A DNA stretch of 64,000 nucleotides, from contig NZ_AUCN01000009.1 in assembly GCF_000429785.1 (NCBI RefSeq), positions 1-64,000 of the forward strand, given 5' to 3'. Below the pieces are notes generated by a model. It was not told where the DNA came from and did not search any database. It saw only the letters and a program-made list of their open reading frames with translations. Within the stretch, counting starts at the first letter, position 1; each line of letters opens with the position of its first letter. Both the position numbers and the translations under genes were made by a program. Source of the stretch: Chitinibacter tainanensis DSM 15459 (GTDB taxonomy: Bacteria; Pseudomonadota; Gammaproteobacteria; Burkholderiales; Chitinibacteraceae). Positions 45,916-54,828 of the stretch are shown here, piece after piece.

Positions 45916-46345
45916 GCCGTATTTTATCCTGGCCAGCGTGCTGGCTTATCCGTTTCTGGAAATCATGTCACTGATCTGGCTCGCTGACCAAATCGGCGGG
46001 CTGGCAACCTTGTTGGTGGTGCTGGCCAGCTTTGCCGCTGGTGTCCTGATGTTGCGCCACCAGCGCCTGGGCGTGGCCATGACGCTAATGAACGATCTGC
46101 GCAGTGGTCAGATCGGCTGGCATAGCCTACTCAGCGTGGCCCGCTATTATATCGCAGCGGTGCTGCTGATTATTCCCGGTCTGCTGGGGGATGTGATTGC
46201 CATTGCGCTGCTGCTGCCGTGGGGCCGGCAAGGCGTGCCGTTTCAAGCGCGCCCGACTGCTGCGCGCGAAGAGGGCGTGATTGATGGCGAATACCGCCGC
46301 GTAGATCCGCAGGCCGATCCTCATCAGCGCCGTATTGGCGAGTAA
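45914..46345 (+). CDS. fxsA: FxsA-family membrane protein
   Basis: This 143-residue protein has N-terminal membrane helices (FILASVLAYPFLEIMSLIWLA and LATLLVVLASFAAGVLML) and a third near 90-110, then an acidic soluble tail. FxsA in E. coli suppresses F-exclusion of phage T7, but its normal role is unknown. GGAG at 45904-45907 selects the ATG at 45914; the frame upstream overlaps cutA antisense and is not coding. The last codons (CGT ATT GGC GAG TAA) lie in a palindromic repeat. Confidence 0.9.
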   Translation: MPYFILASVLAYPFLEIMSLIWLADQIGGLATLLVVLASFAAGVLMLRHQRLGVAMTLMNDLRSGQIGWHSLLSVARYYIAAVLLIIPGLLGDVIAIALLLPWGRQGVPFQARPTAAREEGVIDGEYRRVDPQADPHQRRIGE

Positions 46346-46390
46346 GCCTTATTAGGGCTGCTTTGCAGGGCAATACCCGGTTGGGTATGT
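46331..46390. repeat. GGGTAT-family element spanning the end of fxsA
   Basis: GTATTGGCGAGTAAGCC, which includes the fxsA stop, shares its layout with the element at 31.1 kb. The right half GCAGGGCAATACCCGGTTGGGTATG is the best preserved 3' block of the family. Confidence 0.7.
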
Positions 46391-46514
46391 TGTGAAGTAG
46401 TGCTGTAGGTGGTGATTGAGCAGGCTTGCGCTCTCGCCGGCGATGGGCTGCGCGGACATGTGAAGTGACCCCAAGCAAAATCTAGTCACCCCGCGGCAAT
46501 AGGCGCGATCGAAA

Positions 46515-46544
46515 TAAAAAACCGCAGTCCAGCTGCGGTTTTTG
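46515..46544. terminator. Terminator between fxsA and yggT
   Basis: AAAAAACCGCAG-TCCAG-CTGCGGTTTTTGG hairpin with A- and T-runs serves the minus-strand operon and possibly fxsA. Confidence 0.85.
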
Positions 46545-46562
46545 GTTTGATGCGCGGCTGCT

Positions 46563-47150
46563 TTAGCCGATGATCTGCACGCCTTGCAGAATAATCACTT
46601 CCAGCTGGGCGATGACCACATTCAAAATCAGCTGAATCAGCAAAATCAGCACCATCGGTGAAATATCAATCCCGCCAATCGGTGGAATGATTTTCTGAAT
46701 CGGCCGCAAAAACGGCGCCGTCAGGCCGGTGAGCGTGGGCATCAGCGGGTTGTACGGTGACAACCAGCTCATCAGCACTTGCCCGATCACCGCCGCAAAT
46801 AGCAGATACAGCGACATTTTGATCAGCTCTAGCGTGGCCGTGAGCCCCAGTGCAATCAGCGAGCCGGCGGCCGAAAAATCAAACGGCCAGGGTGTAATCG
46901 CCAACAGCAGCGCATGCATCACCAGCGCCGTTACCCACGCCATGACCAAGCTGGTGCTGTCGTAGCCTTTAAAGGGCGGAATCAGTTTGCGTACGGGCAA
47001 CACCAGCCAGTTGGTCAGTGCCAGTACAAACTGCCCCAGCGGGTGACGGAACGACACTTGCGCCGCTTGCAGGTAAAAGCGCGCCAGCAACAGCAGAATC
47101 AGAAATTCCAGCAAATTGCGGATCAGAAAATCCAGAATGCCTGTCAGCAT
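46563..47150 (-). CDS. yggT: YggT-family membrane protein
   Basis: This 195-residue protein has two copies of the YggT repeat, each with two membrane helices around a conserved loop (RPIQKIIPPIGGIDISP and the related LPVRKLIPPFKGYDSTS). Function is unproven; it is often coupled with proC and yggS and suspected in osmotic or cell-division processes. GGAGAG precedes the ATG at 47150. It is the last gene of yggS-proC-yggT. Confidence 0.93.
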   Translation of the reverse strand: MLTGILDFLIRNLLEFLILLLLARFYLQAAQVSFRHPLGQFVLALTNWLVLPVRKLIPPFKGYDSTSLVMAWVTALVMHALLLAITPWPFDFSAAGSLIALGLTATLELIKMSLYLLFAAVIGQVLMSWLSPYNPLMPTLTGLTAPFLRPIQKIIPPIGGIDISPMVLILLIQLILNVVIAQLEVIILQGVQIIG

Positions 47151-47171
47151 AGGTCTCTCCCGGGCCGGGGC

Positions 47172-47990
47172 TTAGGGCTCGATGTCGCGGCCGAGCTCTT
47201 CGCCCAGCTCGCGCGAACGCGCAGCCGCTGCCGCTGCGGCGGCAATAATGGTCGAGCGCACCTGGCTGGTTTCCAGCGCTTTGATCGCCCGCTCGGTGGT
47301 GCCGCCTTTGGAGGTCACTTTTTGCTGCAAAGTGCCCGCATCATCGGCGCTATTGAGCGCGAGTTTCACAGCGCCGGCAAAGGTTTGATAGGCGAGTTTG
47401 TGCGCAATGTCGGGGCTAAAGCCTTGCGCCCGCGCGGCGGCTTGCAGCGCTTCCATAAAATAGAAAATATACGCTGGGCCACTGCCAGAAATCGCGGTAA
47501 TGCCATCAATCTGGCTTTCTTCCTCAACCCATACCTGTTCGCCAATCGAGGCCAGAATGCGGCTGGTGAGGGCGCGATCGGCTTCGCTCACGGCTTCGCT
47601 GGCATACACACCAGAAATACCGGCTTGCACCAAGGCGGGGGTATTGGGCATCACGCGAATGATTCTGCTGTGTCCCTGCAGGAACCGGGAGAGGGTATCT
47701 ACGCGAATGCCCGCAGCGATCGAGATCACCAAGGCATTACCCAGATGTGGCAATACTTCGGCGGTCACCGCTTTAAACTGCTGTGGTTTCACCGCAAACA
47801 GCACCGCTTCGCTGGCCGGAAAGGCCTCGCCGGGGGCTGAGGTGCTGATGCCGTATTGTTGGGTCAGCTCGGCGCGTTTGCCAGCATCCGGTTCGATCAC
47901 GTGGATGTCTTGGCTACTAAAGCCTTGGTTTAACATGCCGCCGATCATGGCGGTGGCCATATTGCCGCCACCGATAAAAGTAATAGTCAT
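47172..47990 (-). CDS. proC: Pyrroline-5-carboxylate reductase
   Basis: This 272-residue NADPH-dependent enzyme makes L-proline from pyrroline-5-carboxylate. The N-terminal dinucleotide fold reads TITFIGGGNMATAMIGG, with VMPNTPALV and the C-terminal signature SPAYIFYFMEAL (preceded by AISGSG) and TSKGGTTERAIKAL. AGGAAG before the ATG at 47990 sets the start; the stop of yggS overlaps it by 4 bases. Confidence 0.97.
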   Translation of the reverse strand: MTITFIGGGNMATAMIGGMLNQGFSSQDIHVIEPDAGKRAELTQQYGISTSAPGEAFPASEAVLFAVKPQQFKAVTAEVLPHLGNALVISIAAGIRVDTLSRFLQGHSRIIRVMPNTPALVQAGISGVYASEAVSEADRALTSRILASIGEQVWVEEESQIDGITAISGSGPAYIFYFMEALQAAARAQGFSPDIAHKLAYQTFAGAVKLALNSADDAGTLQQKVTSKGGTTERAIKALETSQVRSTIIAAAAAAAARSRELGEELGRDIEP

Positions 47991-48694
47991 TCCGCTTCCT
48001 GTGTTGGGTAGTGGCGGGTGCCAAAAATGGCGGTGCCAACCCGAACTAAAGTTGAGCCATGCGCAATTGCCAGATCCATATCGCCTGACATCCCCATCGA
48101 AAGGGTGTCCAGCGCGAGGCCGTGCGCTTGCAGCATAAGCTGACATTGTTTCAGCATTTCAAACTGTTTGGCGAGCTTTACTGTATCCAGCGTTGCCTCG
48201 GGGATGCACATCAGCCCGCGTAGCTGCACTCGCGGTAACAGGCTGATGGCTTGCGCCAGTGGCAGTAATTCCTCGGGGCTGACGCCGGATTTACTGGCCT
48301 CCCCAGAGACATTCACCTGCAGGCAAAGTTGCAGCGGCGGCAGCTGAGCTGGGCGCTGCTGGCTGAGGCGTTCGGCAATCTTTAGGCGTTCAATGCTATG
48401 CACCCAGGCGGCACATTCGGCCACCATGCGGGTTTTATTGCTTTGCAGCGGGCCGATAAAGTGCCAGATCAACTCCGGGCAATCGCTGAGCTCGGCGTGT
48501 TTTTGCTGTAACTCTTGCGCATAATTTTCACCAAATGCGCGCTGGCCCGCCGCGTACAGCGCGCGCACATCGGCGGACGAAAAGGTTTTACTCACCGCCA
48601 ATAAAGTGATTTCTGTCGCTTTTCGACCGCAGGCCGTGCTCGCAGCGTCGATCCGGCTCTGTACGCCTTGCCATGCTTCAAATAACGTTGCCAT
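47987..48694 (-). CDS. yggS: Pyridoxal phosphate homeostasis protein (PLPBP)
   Basis: This 235-residue PLP-binding protein has an alanine-racemase-like barrel with PLP Lys in LLAVSKTFSSADV, and FGENYAQELQQKH, WHFIGPLQSNK and LSMGMSGDMDLAIAHGSTLVRVGTAIFG, the full family set. It regulates vitamin B6 balance rather than catalysing a reaction. Its stop overlaps the proC start (ATGA), so the two are translationally coupled. It is divergent from pilT. Confidence 0.96.
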   Translation of the reverse strand: MATLFEAWQGVQSRIDAASTACGRKATEITLLAVSKTFSSADVRALYAAGQRAFGENYAQELQQKHAELSDCPELIWHFIGPLQSNKTRMVAECAAWVHSIERLKIAERLSQQRPAQLPPLQLCLQVNVSGEASKSGVSPEELLPLAQAISLLPRVQLRGLMCIPEATLDTVKLAKQFEMLKQCQLMLQAHGLALDTLSMGMSGDMDLAIAHGSTLVRVGTAIFGTRHYPTQEAE

Positions 48695-48787
48695 AATGAA
48701 CAGAATTTTGTCAGGCTCAAACGCCGCTAGCCTAATAAATACGGGCTACGCGGGGCTGTCGCGAATGGATGAGAGGAAGAATTATAA

Positions 48788-49831
48788 ATGGAAATTTCAG
48801 AACTCTTAGCGTTTTCAGTTAAGAATAAGGCTTCCGATCTGCATTTATCAGCCGGCTTGCCGCCGATGATTCGTGTGCATGGTGATGTCCGGCGGATTAA
48901 TTTGCCGCCGATGGATCACAAAGATGTGCACGACATGGTGTACGACATCATGAACGATGGCCAGCGCAAAATTTACGAAGACACGCTGGAGTGCGATTTC
49001 TCCTTCGAGATCCCTAATCTCGCGCGTTTCCGGGTGAATGCCTTTGTGCAAAATCGCGGTGCTGGCGCCGTGTTCCGGACGATTCCTTCCAAAGTACTGA
49101 CGCTGGAAGAGCTTAACGCCCCGAAAGTATTCCAGGATATCGCCATGAACCCGCGCGGGCTGGTGCTGGTGACAGGACCTACTGGCTCGGGTAAATCCAC
49201 CACCTTGGCGGGGATGATCAACTTCATCAACGACAATGAATACGGCCACATCCTGACTGTGGAAGACCCGATCGAGTTTGTGCACCAATCGAAAAAATGT
49301 CTGGTCAACCAGCGTGAAGTGGGCCCGCATACCATGTCGTTCTCCAATGCGCTGCGCAGCGCCCTGCGGGAAGACCCGGATGTGATTCTGGTGGGCGAGA
49401 TGCGGGATTTGGAAACTATTCGCTTGGCACTGACCGCGGCGGAAACCGGTCACTTGGTGTTTGGTACCCTGCACACGAGTTCGGCGGCAAAAACCATCGA
49501 CCGGGTTGTGGACGTATTCCCGGCGGCGGAAAAAGAAATGGTGCGGGCGATGCTCTCTGAATCATTGCGCGCGGTAATTTCGCAAACGCTGCTAAAAACC
49601 AAAGACGGCACCGGCCGGGTGGCGGCGCATGAAATCATGATCGGGATTCCGGCAATTCGTAACCTGATTCGCGAGAACAAAATCGCGCAAATGTATTCGG
49701 CGATCCAGACGGGGTCGCAATTTGGCATGCAAACGCTGGATCAGTGCCTGCAAAACCTTGTCCAGCGCAATATTGTTTCGGTGGGCGAAGCGCGCAATAA
49801 AGCCGCGATCCCGGATAACTTCAAAGGCTAA
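48788..49831 (+). CDS. pilT: Type IV pilus retraction ATPase PilT
   Basis: This 347-residue hexameric ATPase powers pilus retraction, twitching and DNA uptake. It has the N-terminal PAS-like domain (SELLAFSVKNKASDLHLSAG), Walker A GPTGSGKST at 130-138, the Asp box, Walker B VILVGEMRD, the His box (TGHLVFGTLHT) and the AIRNLIRE motif needed for retraction. GAGAGGAAG lies 9-17 bases before the ATG. pilU follows after 20 bases. Confidence 0.98.
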   Translation: MEISELLAFSVKNKASDLHLSAGLPPMIRVHGDVRRINLPPMDHKDVHDMVYDIMNDGQRKIYEDTLECDFSFEIPNLARFRVNAFVQNRGAGAVFRTIPSKVLTLEELNAPKVFQDIAMNPRGLVLVTGPTGSGKSTTLAGMINFINDNEYGHILTVEDPIEFVHQSKKCLVNQREVGPHTMSFSNALRSALREDPDVILVGEMRDLETIRLALTAAETGHLVFGTLHTSSAAKTIDRVVDVFPAAEKEMVRAMLSESLRAVISQTLLKTKDGTGRVAAHEIMIGIPAIRNLIRENKIAQMYSAIQTGSQFGMQTLDQCLQNLVQRNIVSVGEARNKAAIPDNFKG

Positions 49832-49851
49832 GCCCGCTAGGTAGATGCAAG

Positions 49852-50991
49852 ATGGAAAAAGAACAAGCCGCCAAATTTATGCATGACTTGCTGCGCCATA
49901 TGCGCGCCAAGAATGCATCCGACCTGTTCATCACCGTGGATTTTCCGCCGGCAATGAAAATCGATGGCCGGGTAACGCCAGTCTCCAATCAGCAGCTCAG
50001 CGTGCAGCACACCAAAGAGCTGGCGCGAGCGATCATGAATGATCGGCAGGCCGAAGATTTTGAGGCCAATAAAGAGTGTAATTTCGCGATCAGCCCCGGC
50101 AATATGGGGCGCTTTCGGGTGAATGCCTTTATGCAGCAAGGCCGGGTCGGCATGGTGCTGCGGACGATCAACTCGGAAATTCCAAAACTGGCTGAGCTTA
50201 ATCTGCCGCCAGTGCTGGAAGACATCGCGATGACCAAGCGCGGCTTGGTGATTTTTGTCGGCGGTACCGGTTCGGGTAAATCAACTTCGCTGGCAGCGAT
50301 GATTGGTCACCGCAATGACAATGCTTACGACCACATCATCACGATTGAAGACCCGATCGAATACGTGCATGAGCATAAAAACTCGATCATTACCCAGCGT
50401 GAAGTGGGTGTAGATACCGATTCATGGATGGCCGCGCTGAAAAACACGCTGCGCCAAGCTCCCGATGTGATTTTGATCGGTGAGATTCGCGACCGCGAAA
50501 CCATGGATTACGCCATTGCCTTCGCCGAGACCGGCCACTTGTGTATGGCCACCTTGCACGCCAACTCATCCAATCAGGCGCTGGACCGGATTATCAACTT
50601 CTTTCCCGAAGAGCGTCGCCAGCAGCTGTTGATGGATTTGTCGCTGAACTTGAAAGCCTTTGTGTCGCAGCGCTTGATTCCGCATGCCTCGGGCAAAGGC
50701 CGCGTAGCGGCGGTGGAGGTCATGCTCAATTCACCACTGATCTCTGAATTGATCTTCAAAGGCGAAGTGCACGAGATCAAAGAAATCATGAAGAAATCGC
50801 GTGAGCTGGGCATGCAAACCTTCGATCAGTCGCTGTTTGATCTGTTTGAAGGTGGCCGGATCACATATGAAGATGCATTGCGCAATGCCGACTCGGTGAA
50901 TGATTTGCGACTGCAGATCAAGCTGAACGGCTCGGATGCCAAAAAACGCGATGTGCTGTCGGGTCTTGAGCACCTGGACATCGTGAAGTAA
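49852..50991 (+). CDS. pilU: Type IV pilus PilT-like ATPase PilU
   Basis: This 379-residue PilT paralogue assists PilT in forceful pilus retraction. Walker A reads VGGTGSGKSTS and Walker B VILIGEIRDRE, with the His box TGHLCMATLHAN and a C-terminal extension of about 30 residues beyond PilT. It lies between pilT and fimV with 20-base gaps on both sides, so the three are probably one transcript. Confidence 0.97.
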   Translation: MEKEQAAKFMHDLLRHMRAKNASDLFITVDFPPAMKIDGRVTPVSNQQLSVQHTKELARAIMNDRQAEDFEANKECNFAISPGNMGRFRVNAFMQQGRVGMVLRTINSEIPKLAELNLPPVLEDIAMTKRGLVIFVGGTGSGKSTSLAAMIGHRNDNAYDHIITIEDPIEYVHEHKNSIITQREVGVDTDSWMAALKNTLRQAPDVILIGEIRDRETMDYAIAFAETGHLCMATLHANSSNQALDRIINFFPEERRQQLLMDLSLNLKAFVSQRLIPHASGKGRVAAVEVMLNSPLISELIFKGEVHEIKEIMKKSRELGMQTFDQSLFDLFEGGRITYEDALRNADSVNDLRLQIKLNGSDAKKRDVLSGLEHLDIVK

Positions 50992-51010
50992 ACCTAGCGC
51001 TGCGGGATCT

Positions 51011-53230
51011 ATGATTTTAACTTCCATGCCACAGTTTGCCCTGCGGGCCGGACTGTGGATTTGGCTGACAGCGGGTCTAGCCCAACCAGCCCTGGCCGCC
51101 ATGCTTGGCGAGATCCAGGTGCGTTCGGCATTGGGGGACCGCTTTAATGCGGTGGTGACTGTCGCCGCGGCCGATGATGAAGAGCTGAGCGCGGCCTGTT
51201 TTCGGCTGGTTAGCCCGCAAGATGAGCAAGCCAGCGGCGTATTGCGCCGCGCACGGCTGGTCTACCAATACGAAGCCGGTGGTGGCCGCCTGCTGATTCG
51301 CGGCGACGATACGCTGAACGAGCCGCTGGTAACGCTGGCCATCAAAGTAAAATGCCCCGGTGAAGATGAGCGGGTATTTCAGCGTGATTACCGCATCATG
51401 CTCGATCCGCCCGAATACCGACCCAATTTACCAGCCATTGGCCAGAGCACGCCGGCTACCAAGCCTGCCACCAGCCGCCGCAAACTGCCGCCGCTGGGCA
51501 CGGCGTGGTTGAGTGAAGAGGGCGATTCGGTCGCCAAAATCGCCGCCAGCTATTACCCCAATGATAAAGCCCGCCAGCAAGCGCTGGTGGCTGGTATTTA
51601 CGAGCTAAACCCCGATCTGCCGCAAAGCACCACGGCACGGCTGACCGGTGACTGGCGTATTCAGCTGCCGCCGGGCGTTAACCTGAGCAAACCTGCCGCC
51701 GCGCCAGCGCCGCGCCCGCTCGAAGCGATGCGCTTGGCGCCGTTGCCACTCCCTGCCTTACCGGCCAATCCGCCTGCGGATCGGCTGACGCTGGATGGCG
51801 ACAACGTACCCGCGCCGAATAATAGCGGCAGCGGCGAATTCCGCCTGCGCCTGTCGATGCCGCAACTGGATACCCAGCGACAAAACACCCTCACGCCCGA
51901 ACAAACCCTGCAATTGCGAGAGCAACTGCTTTCGCTCGAGTCGGACGAGCAGGCCGCGCAAATGCTGCAGCTGAAATACCAGATTGCTGATCTGGAAAAA
52001 CAGCTCGCCCATCTGAAAGCCAAGCCCGCCAGCACCGAGCCGGATGCCGAGGGCGGCAGCTCGCCGCTGGGCGACTGGGTTTGGGCGCTGCTGGGGCTGG
52101 TGTGCGTGCCGGCGCTGTGGCTGGCATGGCGCTATTGGCAAGGCCGGCGGCAAGATGAGCAAGAGCTATACACGGCTATCCCGATTTCCACCACGTATCT
52201 GGCGCAAAACCAATACGAGAATAGCGCGCCGCGCCATACCCTCACTTCTGGCGGGCTAGATACACGCGAAATCGCCACGCCAATTCATCGCGAAGCTCGC
52301 GAAGAGTGGCACGATGCCGATATGGATGTCGTCTCGCCCGGCAATGTCACCGAAGAAGCCCAGCTGCTGCTTGATCATGGCCTGGTACCGCAGGCCATCA
52401 ATCTGCTTAATCACGAAATCCAGCAATACCCCACTGCGCTGGCGCTGTGGATGAAGCTATTTGAAATTTTCCAACGCAATGGCTTGGCCGATGAATTTCA
52501 GGAAAAAGCCGTGGCTTTCCGCCTGCAATTTTCCAGCGATGGCATGTGGCGCAATGTTCAGGATATGGGCCGCCAGCTCGATCCTTCCAACCCCTTATAT
52601 CAAAACCTAGAGCCCGCTGAGCCGATGCTGCTAGCCCCGCAAAATCAGCAGCAAGAGCAAGCCTTTGCCAGCGCCATGCAGGCCGCCGGCAGCGCCGCAG
52701 TCGCGGACGAAGCGCCCGCGCCAACGCTGGATGAACCCAGCGGCTGGACGTGGGAAGAAGGGCAGGCCAGCCAGCTTGATCGCGATACCATTTTCAATCC
52801 CGAGCTGGTGTATCACAGCCCCAGCGAGGGCTTGGCGCTAGATTCGGTGCACGAATCGGCCTTAAGCGAGCTTAGCGCTAGCCCAGTGGCCGAGCAGGCC
52901 GACGCCGAAGAAATCGAAATTTCAATCGATGCGGTTGAAACGCTGGATGAAGTGGAGTTGCAGCCGGTTATTGAAGACATCGTCACCCCGCTTGAAGTGG
53001 CCGCACCAGCTGCCAGTGCGCCAGCCACCAGCCCCGCCGCCGCGCCGCGGGCCCCCAGCAGCGGGTTTAATTCGGAGGACCCGGCCCTGAAAGAAATCGC
53101 CGAGCTGATCGAAGCCGGCGCCCGCTCGGAAGCCTTCCAGCGGCTGGAGGAAATGCTGTATCGCGGCAGCATGTCGCAGCGGCTGACTGCCAGTAAATGG
53201 CTGGATCGACTGTTGTCGGTAGGCGGCTGA
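51011..53230 (+). CDS. fimV: FimV/HubP-family polar hub protein
   Basis: This 739-residue protein has a signal peptide, the N-terminal FimV beta domain (MLGEIQVRSALGDRFNAVVTVA), a LysM-like segment (about 155-215, LSEEGDSVAKIAASYYPNDKARQQALV), a Pro-rich linker, a coiled coil (about 300-335), one membrane helix (about 355-373, WVWALLGLVCVPALWLAW) and a long acidic cytoplasmic part ending in the conserved FimV C-terminal domain (ALKEIAELIEAGARSEAFQRLEEML). The family organises cell poles and type IV pilus assembly. It starts 19 bases after pilU, tying it to the retraction motors. M1 at 51011 or the ATG at 51026 could start it. Confidence 0.92.
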   Translation: MILTSMPQFALRAGLWIWLTAGLAQPALAAMLGEIQVRSALGDRFNAVVTVAAADDEELSAACFRLVSPQDEQASGVLRRARLVYQYEAGGGRLLIRGDDTLNEPLVTLAIKVKCPGEDERVFQRDYRIMLDPPEYRPNLPAIGQSTPATKPATSRRKLPPLGTAWLSEEGDSVAKIAASYYPNDKARQQALVAGIYELNPDLPQSTTARLTGDWRIQLPPGVNLSKPAAAPAPRPLEAMRLAPLPLPALPANPPADRLTLDGDNVPAPNNSGSGEFRLRLSMPQLDTQRQNTLTPEQTLQLREQLLSLESDEQAAQMLQLKYQIADLEKQLAHLKAKPASTEPDAEGGSSPLGDWVWALLGLVCVPALWLAWRYWQGRRQDEQELYTAIPISTTYLAQNQYENSAPRHTLTSGGLDTREIATPIHREAREEWHDADMDVVSPGNVTEEAQLLLDHGLVPQAINLLNHEIQQYPTALALWMKLFEIFQRNGLADEFQEKAVAFRLQFSSDGMWRNVQDMGRQLDPSNPLYQNLEPAEPMLLAPQNQQQEQAFASAMQAAGSAAVADEAPAPTLDEPSGWTWEEGQASQLDRDTIFNPELVYHSPSEGLALDSVHESALSELSASPVAEQADAEEIEISIDAVETLDEVELQPVIEDIVTPLEVAAPAASAPATSPAAAPRAPSSGFNSEDPALKEIAELIEAGARSEAFQRLEEMLYRGSMSQRLTASKWLDRLLSVGG

Positions 53231-53252
53231 TCGAGCGTGATTAGCTGTGATG

Positions 53253-53282
53253 AAAACCCCGCTACGGCGGGGTTTTTGTTTT
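53253..53282 (+). terminator. Terminator of pilT-pilU-fimV
   Basis: AAAACCCCGC-TAC-GGCGGGGTTTTTG hairpin with T-rich tail, 22 bases after the fimV stop. Confidence 0.9.
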
Positions 53283-53433
53283 GCGGCCTGTGTACGGGTG
53301 CTGGGGGTATGCTCAGCAATGGCATAGTGCACCTATCCTCTAACGCAATACTTCTGCTTGCATAAGCTACGTTGGGAAAGTTAGGGGCCTCTGCGCTGGC
53401 GGTAAGTGTAGTGCTTGTTTCATGCTGGGGATG

Positions 53434-54145
53434 GCCTGCTGGCGCAGGCGGTAAACCGGCGGTTTCGCCCGCCGGACGAGCAAGGCGTGACGAAGCTTGG
53501 CGCTTTAGCGCCTTAGCGAAGGCCGTGGCCTTAGGCCAGTCGGTCTTGCCTTGCCCCTTGCAGCCCTAACGCGCCCGATCACCGCAAACCCCGGTCTGTC
53601 CAGCGCTTGGCAATGCGCCGCAAAACTCGCTACGCGAGTTTGGGTTTTATGCGGCTACGTCGCGATGTTTGAATGCGCGTTCCGCCGCGCGGGCAGGTTG
53701 GGGGCTTTGCTTCTCCAAAGCCCCCAACACCCCAAAGGAGCCCCTCGCCTGCGGCCCTCCGGGCTACCCTCAGTCGGTCGTGAGCCAAACGATAAAGCCA
53801 TTTGTCTCACTCCACTCCCTCGGCGATGGGCGACAGGGGATTAAAGCCCCAAGCCACACAGCGCGAATAAAGCAACTGCTGTGGAGTGCAGAGGTATATG
53901 CGCCAAACCAAAGTCCTGCAACGCCTTCAGCACAATACTGCAGCTAGTATTTGCCGCGCTGGTGAAGTTGGGGCTTGGTTTCCCGTGTAGCGAAAACCGC
54001 AGCAAGGAGGGAGACGAACGGATTTATCGTTTGGCTCACGACGAAGCAAGGGCAGTGCGGAGCGCTTTTCGCCCGGGTTGCCTTCTCTTGCTTACTTCTC
54101 TTGGCAAAGCAAGAGAAGTAAGTGCCGCGGCGCATAGCCGCCAAT
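53434..54145. repeat. Large non-coding repeat, unit 1
   Basis: This unit shares three blocks, in the same order, with unit 2 at 54208-54709. Block X (53434-53485) is a 52-bp segment identical to 54208-54259. Block Y starts near 53571 (GCGCCCGATCACCGC). Block Z (53931-54145) is a 215-bp segment with about ten mismatches and no gaps against 54495-54709. Unit 1 also holds about 200 extra bases, in which 53777-53808 is the near reverse complement of part of block Z. Block Z contains a 13-bp perfect hairpin (CTTACTTCTCTTG with CAAGAGAAGTAAG). No reading frame through it has family features or a ribosome site. Confidence 0.85.
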
Positions 54146-54207
54146 GCCCGTTGATTGCATATTGCCAGCCAAAATGCCAAGCAAGACGGTTTGATCTTCT
54201 GTGCTTA

Positions 54208-54709
54208 GCCTGCTGGCGCAGGCGGTAAACCGGCGGTTTCGCCCGCCGGACGAGCAAGGGGCGGGTCTTGCTCCGCCCCTTGCAACCCCCGCGCGCCCGA
54301 TCACCGCGAAACCCCGTCCGTCCAGCGCTTGGCAAGGCGATGCGGAAACTCGCGTTGCGCTAGCGTCGCAACGCTCAAACAGCCGCATCTTAAAACCTTG
54401 CCAACCGCCTCCCGAACGGCGCGGCTCCACGGGCGAACTGTGCTAATCTCGGCAGGGGTATATTCACGAAACCAAAAAGCAGCATCACCTTCAACACAAT
54501 ACTGCTGCCAGTATTTACCGCGCTGGTGAAGCTGGGGCTTGGTTTCCCGTGTAGCGAAAACCGCGGCGAGGAGGGAGACAAACGGTTTTATCGTTTGGCT
54601 CACGACGAAGCAAGGGCAGCGCGGAGTGCTTTTCGCCCGGGTTGCCTTCTCTTGCTTACTTCTCTTGGCAAAGCAAGAGAAGTAAGTGCCGCGGCGCATA
54701 GCCGCCAAT
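54208..54709. repeat. Large non-coding repeat, unit 2
   Basis: This is the second, shorter copy of the unit at 53434-54145, with blocks X, Y and Z in direct orientation. Offsets between matching blocks are 774, 722 and 564 bases, showing that the copies differ mainly by insertions or deletions between blocks. The last 90 or so bases of block Z are identical in both copies, including the CTTACTTCTCTTG hairpin. Confidence 0.85.
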
Positions 54710-54828
54710 TGGGGGGATCATAAATTGTTCGTAAAGAAGAACAGCTGTAACTGGCTAGCTTGAGTTTGATTCGTGTGTCGTGGTGTCTTGAGATTACGAC
54801 CTATGGAGCGACAAGGCTTTTTCAATGA

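Noticed and set aside
46914-47840. 308-codon plus-strand frame opposite yggT and proC
   Set aside because: Antisense shadow spanning two real genes and their gap.
54301-54708. 135-codon minus-strand frame in the large repeat
   Set aside because: Frames of this kind occur in both repeat units and change with small differences between copies; no ribosome site. They follow from the repeat, not from a gene.
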